A stretch of DNA of 17,431 bases from DALYDK01 sp964477125 (GTDB lineage: Bacteria; Patescibacteriota; Saccharimonadia; Saccharimonadales; CAIOMD01): the NCBI GenBank assembly GCA_964477125.1, contig CAYZCZ010000015.1:1-17431 (forward strand), written 5' to 3'. The notes beneath the pieces were generated by a model, which had not been told where the DNA came from, searched no databases, and was given only the letters and a program-made list of their open reading frames with translations. Made by a program: the position numbers and the translations under genes. Shown in pieces: positions 13,985-17,431 of this stretch (position 1 is its first letter; every line of letters starts with the position of its first letter).

Positions 13985-14034
13985 ATTAATATGAAGTCCT
14001 TTCTTGTTAAGAGGTCTTGTTGACAATGTTCAGA

Positions 14035-14050
14035 TATACAAACGTGTATA
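14035..14050. repeat. Hairpin in the pnp 5' leader
   Basis: TATACA-AACG-TGTATA is a perfect 6-bp stem with a 4-base loop in the pnp leader. In E. coli, pnp autoregulation acts on a leader hairpin cut by RNase III; a similar role here is inference only. Confidence 0.35.
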
Positions 14051-14095
14051 ACTGCTTCACTGCCCACAAAAACCTACACTAATATTACTGCTAAA

Positions 14096-14104
14096 ATTAT
14101 AGCA
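14096..14104 (-). promoter_or_regulatory. Predicted extended -10 promoter of pnp
   Basis: The minus strand reads TGCTATAAT, a perfect -10 with the TG of an extended -10 element. The -35 region is weak. It lies between the rpsO terminator-like hairpin and pnp, giving a leader of about 105 nt, and would allow pnp expression independent of rpsO. Confidence 0.5.
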
Positions 14105-14130
14105 TTTTAAACTAATTTTAAACAGATTAA

Positions 14131-14151
14131 ACGGCACCAATTTGATGCCGT
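14131..14151 (-). terminator. Hairpin after rpsO (weak terminator or processing site)
   Basis: On the minus strand ACGGCATC-AAATT-GGTGCCGT forms an 8-bp stem with one G-U pair, starting 8 bases after the rpsO stop and followed by TTTAATCTGTTT. The U-tract is interrupted, so partial termination between rpsO and pnp is likely, as in other bacteria. Confidence 0.5.
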
Positions 14152-14159
14152 AAGTCTAT

Positions 14160-14432
14160 TTAGAATGAGCGACGGATTTTAAGTTTGTCGGTTAAAACTA
14201 AGTAGCCTTTAGGGTCTTTTTCAGCTAAATATTTTAAGGCTTTTTTACGCTTGCCTACAAGTTGTAGTAAACCACGACGAGCCATGTAGTCGTGCTTATT
14301 GGATTTTAAATGCTCGGTAATTTCGTTAATACGGGCAGTCATTATAGTGACCTGTACCTCTGGCGAACCTGTGTCAGTTTTAGTTCTTTGGCTGTCTTTG
14401 ATAAGCTTTTGCTTGTTATCGGTTGAAATCAA
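14160..14432 (-). CDS. rpsO: Small ribosomal subunit protein bS15 (uS15)
   Basis: S15 binds the 16S rRNA central domain and helps form inter-subunit bridge B4. At 90 residues it has the expected length, with DTGSPEVQVTIMTARINEIT, HLKSNKHDYMARRGLLQLVGKRKKALKYL and the terminal LKIRRSF. The start is TTG at 14432, chosen because AAGGA lies about 7 bases upstream and no ATG or GTG fits. It sits between truB and pnp, in the conserved order seen in many bacteria. Confidence 0.95.
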   Translation of the reverse strand: MISTDNKQKLIKDSQRTKTDTGSPEVQVTIMTARINEITEHLKSNKHDYMARRGLLQLVGKRKKALKYLAEKDPKGYLVLTDKLKIRRSF

Positions 14433-14514
14433 GTTGTCTTCCTTCTTAAATTTTCTAGATACTTAAATTAATAATTGATGGCGTTTGAATAGAACTTTAA
14501 CAGATATAGACTAA

Positions 14515-15210
14515 TTATTCAAGGGTGAAGAGGTTTTTTTGTAAATTTTCGGTATTTATTTTATTTAGATCAATAGCATTTACTAGGCTATAATCCCCAA
14601 TTTTTGTTCGACATAAGCTTGTCATGTAGGCTCCTGTATCTAATTTGCCCCCAATATCTTCCACTAGCGACCTAATATATGTTCCACTTGATACTTTGCA
14701 ACGAAAACAAATGTTTGGATAGTTATATTCAACATCATCAATATATTCAATATTCACAGTACGAGGTTTAATTTCGGGTTGCTTACCCTGCCTTGCTAAC
14801 TTATATGCCCGCTGGCCATTGACCTTAACAGCACTGTAAATGGGTGGAGTTTGGGAAATATCACCTACAAATTGGCTTATTACCTGTTCAACTTGGGAAT
14901 TTGTAGGAGTTTTGTTCGATATTTCTGAAATCTGCCCTTCAATATCGCCAGTAGTAGATTTATATCCCAGCATCATCGTTACTAAATATTCTTTATTACT
15001 TGTAATTAAGCTAGGTATTAACTTGGTAGATTTACCAATAGCTAGTATCAATAGCCCAGTTGCCGACGGATCCAAAGTTCCGCTATGACCAACTTTGTAT
15101 TTTTCGCCCGTTATTTCCTTTAGTAGCTTCCGGACTTTATAAACTGCCCCGAAGCTACTTATGCCGCTGGGCTTATTTACCAGCAAAAAACCACTTATTC
15201 TATTGTCCAT
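14515..15210 (-). CDS. truB: tRNA pseudouridine(55) synthase TruB, short form
   Basis: TruB makes pseudouridine 55 in the T-loop of tRNA. The catalytic core is intact: LLVNKPSGISSF, then GHSGTLDPSATGLL (41-54, catalytic D47), TPPIYSAVKVNGQRAYKLAR, and SSGTYIRSLVEDIG. At 231 residues it is about 80 shorter than E. coli or B. subtilis TruB: it ends soon after LCRTKIGDYSLVNAIDL and lacks the C-terminal PUA domain that helps bind tRNA. No Shine-Dalgarno is visible before the ATG at 15210. It follows the NrnA-like gene by 29 bases and is 82 bases from rpsO, consistent with the common nrnA-truB-rpsO arrangement. Confidence 0.94.
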   Translation of the reverse strand: MDNRISGFLLVNKPSGISSFGAVYKVRKLLKEITGEKYKVGHSGTLDPSATGLLILAIGKSTKLIPSLITSNKEYLVTMMLGYKSTTGDIEGQISEISNKTPTNSQVEQVISQFVGDISQTPPIYSAVKVNGQRAYKLARQGKQPEIKPRTVNIEYIDDVEYNYPNICFRCKVSSGTYIRSLVEDIGGKLDTGAYMTSLCRTKIGDYSLVNAIDLNKINTENLQKNLFTLE

Positions 15211-15239
15211 TAGTTATATATTAGCTTAATTATTGCTGA

Positions 15240-16934
15240 CTATTGTTGGTTTTGGTTTGGATTCGTTGGGTCGTAAGTTGGAAATGGTGGCACAAATGGT
15301 GGTGGCACATCTGGCGGAGGCCCTATTGGTTCAGCTTGCTCTGATTGAATAACTTGAGGCTCCCCAAACTCTACAGCCCCTAAAGACTCTATGGGTTGAG
15401 GCCTGTCTGGGTCAAAGTTACCTGCTTGGTCCATGGCGTCTATAACGGCTTGTCTGGCAGATTCAGCATCTTCATCTATAGCATTATTGTTTACACCTGT
15501 TTGATTATTAACAGGGTTGGGCAAACCAATTTCACCAGGTCGTTGAGAGTCTGTTTCATAGCTCATCACCTTTTTTTCTATGTTTTCTAATGTTTCGTTG
15601 GTGTCTATTTCTGGGCCTAAAGGTTTATTTAGACTAGTTTCGCCATCTGTATCTAACCTATAATCAGGTGTAATTGGTACTTCTGGGGCCCTAGGTGACT
15701 CAGCATCATGCTGGGTTGATAGTAGCGGTGATTGAGTATTTCCAACTGCAGGTTGTTGAGTATCACCAAAATCGTTAGCAGTTGGTATTTCGCTTAATGG
15801 ATCAACCGATGGCTCTTCTTGCCTATGGGCATCTATGTTTGAATTAATAGGGTTCGCCGTTTCGGCAGGGGTTGGAATATATTTACTATATTGTTGATTT
15901 TGTTCAGACTGTTCATTAGGAATAATCGGAGCGTTTACTTCTTCGGCATTAGCTTGCACTTCAGTTACTGCTGCATTAAGTTCTTCGGCAGATTTAAATT
16001 CACCTACATCATCAATATGTATCGAATCTTCACTATATTGTTGCGGAGTTTCATCTATAGGATCTGGATGACTTAAAGTTAGGACTCCATTTTCATCTAC
16101 GGTGTCCACTTGGGTATCATTCTCTTCGTCTTCAAAATCATTTGGCACAGGAAGTTCATCATCATCGACTTCACTGCCATATGTTTCAGCTGGAGTAAGC
16201 TCGGTAGATATTAACTGTTGGTTAGCACCAGAAGCCATGAGTTCGGCGCTTAGTTTCATTACCTTGGGACTTGTTTTTTCGTTACTAAACCGTTCAGTTT
16301 CAGCTACTATACCTGTTAAATAGGCAGTGGCTATTTGGCTATCAAATATACCCGGTTTAAAACTATCACTAATAGATGCTAGCATTTCGCATAAACTACT
16401 TGCTTTATCATCTTGCCAGTTAATTCCAGCTATATCTACCAATTCCGGACCTGCCATTACACCAATTACGGTAGCATCGTGCAATATTCGGCCATGAGAA
16501 ATTATTGCTTGATCTATATGCTCCCGGTTATCCACGCCCAGCGCAACTACAACATCAACATTAAAATCACCCTGACTAAATTCTAAATCAGCATCAGTTA
16601 ATGACGTTTTATAAGGGGTGATAAAGACTTTAACTACATCATCTTCTACTTTATATTTCAATTTGTCTGCTTTGGCTTTATCTAAAGAGATAATAAAATC
16701 ACGCAAACTATCTGTATTCGTTTCAATGGTATCTTCGGGGCTTAAAAATTCTATAGTCGATGGTACCTGACCACTAAAAACAGCGGTTGCCCTTTTGTCG
16801 AGTTTATTCATAACTAATGTAAAACCAATGGCGGCAGCCAATTGATCTACACTAGGGTTATCACTAACAGTTACCAAGATGTTTTGGGCTTCTTTTAGTC
16901 TTTCTATTACCTGTTTTTTTGGGTTGTTTTCCAT
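15240..16934 (-). CDS. Degenerate DHH/NrnA-like protein with long disordered tail
   Basis: Residues 1-245 follow the fold of DHH-family phosphoesterases such as NrnA: NILVTVSDNPSVDQLAAAIG stands where active enzymes have HxxPDGDALGS, VDVVVALGVDN where they have the VLD strand, the INWQDDKASSLCEMLASIS segment, and YLTGIVAETERFSNEKTSPK where they have LLTGIYTDTGRF. The catalytic His and Asp of the first motif, the DHH triad itself and the TDT aspartate are replaced, so nanoRNase activity is improbable. No C-terminal DHHA1 domain is seen. Residues about 250-564 are acidic, rich in Pro, Gln, Asn and Glu, and almost certainly disordered, ending in DVPPPFVPPFPTYDPTNPNQ. It precedes truB by 29 bases. 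Position and fold point to an nrnA descendant turned to another role, perhaps nucleotide sensing or scaffolding (inference). Confidence 0.8.
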   Translation of the reverse strand: MENNPKKQVIERLKEAQNILVTVSDNPSVDQLAAAIGFTLVMNKLDKRATAVFSGQVPSTIEFLSPEDTIETNTDSLRDFIISLDKAKADKLKYKVEDDVVKVFITPYKTSLTDADLEFSQGDFNVDVVVALGVDNREHIDQAIISHGRILHDATVIGVMAGPELVDIAGINWQDDKASSLCEMLASISDSFKPGIFDSQIATAYLTGIVAETERFSNEKTSPKVMKLSAELMASGANQQLISTELTPAETYGSEVDDDELPVPNDFEDEENDTQVDTVDENGVLTLSHPDPIDETPQQYSEDSIHIDDVGEFKSAEELNAAVTEVQANAEEVNAPIIPNEQSEQNQQYSKYIPTPAETANPINSNIDAHRQEEPSVDPLSEIPTANDFGDTQQPAVGNTQSPLLSTQHDAESPRAPEVPITPDYRLDTDGETSLNKPLGPEIDTNETLENIEKKVMSYETDSQRPGEIGLPNPVNNQTGVNNNAIDEDAESARQAVIDAMDQAGNFDPDRPQPIESLGAVEFGEPQVIQSEQAEPIGPPPDVPPPFVPPFPTYDPTNPNQNQQ

Positions 16935-16966
16935 TGATTCTTTTTGATGTTTTTTGATTTTATGTG

Positions 16967-16972
16967 ATTATA
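16967..16972 (-). promoter_or_regulatory. Predicted -10 box of the NrnA-like gene
   Basis: A perfect TATAAT lies on the minus strand 33 bases before the ATG at 16934. No good -35 is seen at standard spacing, so confidence is limited. It is divergent from the rpsT promoter. Confidence 0.4.
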
Positions 16973-17017
16973 TACTCGCACATTACCATAAACACTATTG
17001 TAAAATCAAGTAAATTC

Positions 17018-17046
17018 TTGAAAAAAGCGTGATTTTTTTGTATAGT
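17018..17046 (+). promoter_or_regulatory. Predicted rpsT promoter
   Basis: The plus strand has -35 TTGAAA (17018-17023), exactly 17 bp, then -10 TATAGT (17041-17046). The predicted leader is about 55 nt and holds the CCTGA-ATAG-TCAGG hairpin. Confidence 0.65.
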
Positions 17047-17075
17047 TACATGTTGATAACCACAATACTTAAAAG

Positions 17076-17089
17076 CCTGAATAGTCAGG
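17076..17089 (+). promoter_or_regulatory. Hairpin overlapping the rpsT ribosome binding region
   Basis: CCTGA-ATAG-TCAGG is a 5-bp stem whose 3' arm runs into the AGGAAAGGA Shine-Dalgarno region of rpsT (17087-17095). It may modulate bS20 translation, which is autoregulated in other bacteria, but the stem is short. Confidence 0.3.
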
Positions 17090-17107
17090 AAAGGATAGTC
17101 ACACTAA

Positions 17108-17431
17108 ATGCCAATTATCAAATCAGCTAAAAAACGAGTAAAAGTTACTAAAAAAGCCACAGTTAGAAACGCTAAAACCAAGCGAACATTGCGCGAAGCC
17201 GTTAAGGCCTTTCACGGTGCCGTTAAGGGTGGAAAACCGGCTGAAGTTGCCGAAACTAAAGCAAAAGCCGAAAGTGCTATAGATACAGCTACGAAAAAGA
17301 ATGTAATCCATAAAAACAAGGGTGCTCGTAAAAAAAGTCAGCTAGCCAAGATAGCCAAAGCTACCGGCGCAAAACCCGTTGCTAAGGCAAAGGTAGTTAA
17401 AAAAGCTCCTGCTAAGCCCGTTGCTAAAAAG
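17108..17431 (+). CDS. rpsT: Small ribosomal subunit protein bS20 (3' end outside window)
   Basis: bS20 is a primary 16S rRNA-binding protein at the base of the 30S. The frame begins MPIIKSAKKRVKVTKKATVR and contains the family's AIDTATKKNVIHKNKGARKKSQLAK block, so residues 1-85 are the whole usual protein. The frame then continues for at least 23 more codons without a stop as a Lys/Ala/Pro-rich repeat-like tail (KATGAKPVAKAK, then KAPAKPVAKK) resembling histone H1 or HU-type tails. It runs off the window. The start ATG has AGGAAAGGA about 12 bases upstream, slightly far. It is transcribed divergently from the NrnA-like gene. Confidence 0.92.
   Translation, partial: MPIIKSAKKRVKVTKKATVRNAKTKRTLREAVKAFHGAVKGGKPAEVAETKAKAESAIDTATKKNVIHKNKGARKKSQLAKIAKATGAKPVAKAKVVKKAPAKPVAKK

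Noticed and set aside
13985..14026. TTG start 14 codons upstream for pnp
   Set aside because: There is no ribosome site before it, and the residues do not resemble PNPase N-termini.
17123..17311. Minus-strand 62-codon ORF rich in Ser and Phe
   Set aside because: It is the antisense shadow of the Lys/Ala-rich rpsT gene.
1..17431. Alternative genetic code (UGA read as glycine, as in Gracilibacteria/Absconditabacteria)
   Set aside because: Clear genes such as efp, rnj and udg end at UGA exactly where the family ends, so UGA is a stop here.

Overview
The window looks like chromosomal DNA from a small-genome bacterium with low-to-moderate GC. My best guess is Candidate Phyla Radiation / Patescibacteria, plausibly Saccharibacteria (TM7). 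This is inferred from compact core genes, several shortened enzymes, lineage-type hypothetical proteins next to conserved housekeeping genes, and use of UGA as an ordinary stop. No rRNA, tRNA, insertion sequence, CRISPR array or phage gene is visible. Nearly all genes are on the minus strand; only the ychF fragment (left edge) and rpsT (right edge) are on the plus strand.

Left block (1-4200): the 3' end of ychF converges on a hypothetical gene (422-931). A minus-strand translation operon, read right to left, follows: rpsF (bS6), ssb, rpsR (bS18), efp (EF-P), a 130-residue unknown protein, and tlyA (rRNA 2'-O-methyltransferase). A promoter precedes rpsF, and an 86-nt imperfect dyad sits between ssb and rpsR.

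Centre-left (4192-6645): a stand-alone threonine dehydratase (ilvA-like) is preceded by what looks like a complete ribosome-dependent transcription attenuator. It has a 19-codon leader peptide with seven isoleucine codons, a pause hairpin, a 14-bp antiterminator and a strong intrinsic terminator 26 nt before the ilvA start. This is the most notable finding, because the amino acid read by the leader is the end product of the pathway the enzyme starts. A 46-codon small ORF lies just upstream. Next comes an unrecognised 249-residue protein gene, itself preceded by a structured leader or small RNA ending in an intrinsic terminator.

Centre-right (6646-14432): a chromosome-segregation gene (ftsK) with its own promoter, then an RNA-metabolism operon read right to left: rpsO (bS15), pnp (PNPase), a small membrane protein, a family-4-like uracil-DNA glycosylase that has lost its iron-sulfur cysteines, and rnj (RNase J). 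The last four genes are tightly packed, with overlaps at membrane protein/udg and udg/rnj.

Right block (14515-17431): truB without its usual PUA domain, preceded by a DHH/NrnA-like protein whose catalytic motifs are eroded and which carries a ~310-residue acidic, proline-rich disordered tail. Divergent from it is rpsT (bS20) with a lysine/alanine/proline-rich tail that runs off the window. The order nrnA-truB-rpsO-pnp matches the classic bacterial rbfA-nrnA-truB-ribF-rpsO-pnp neighbourhood, which supports identifying the degenerate gene as an NrnA relative.
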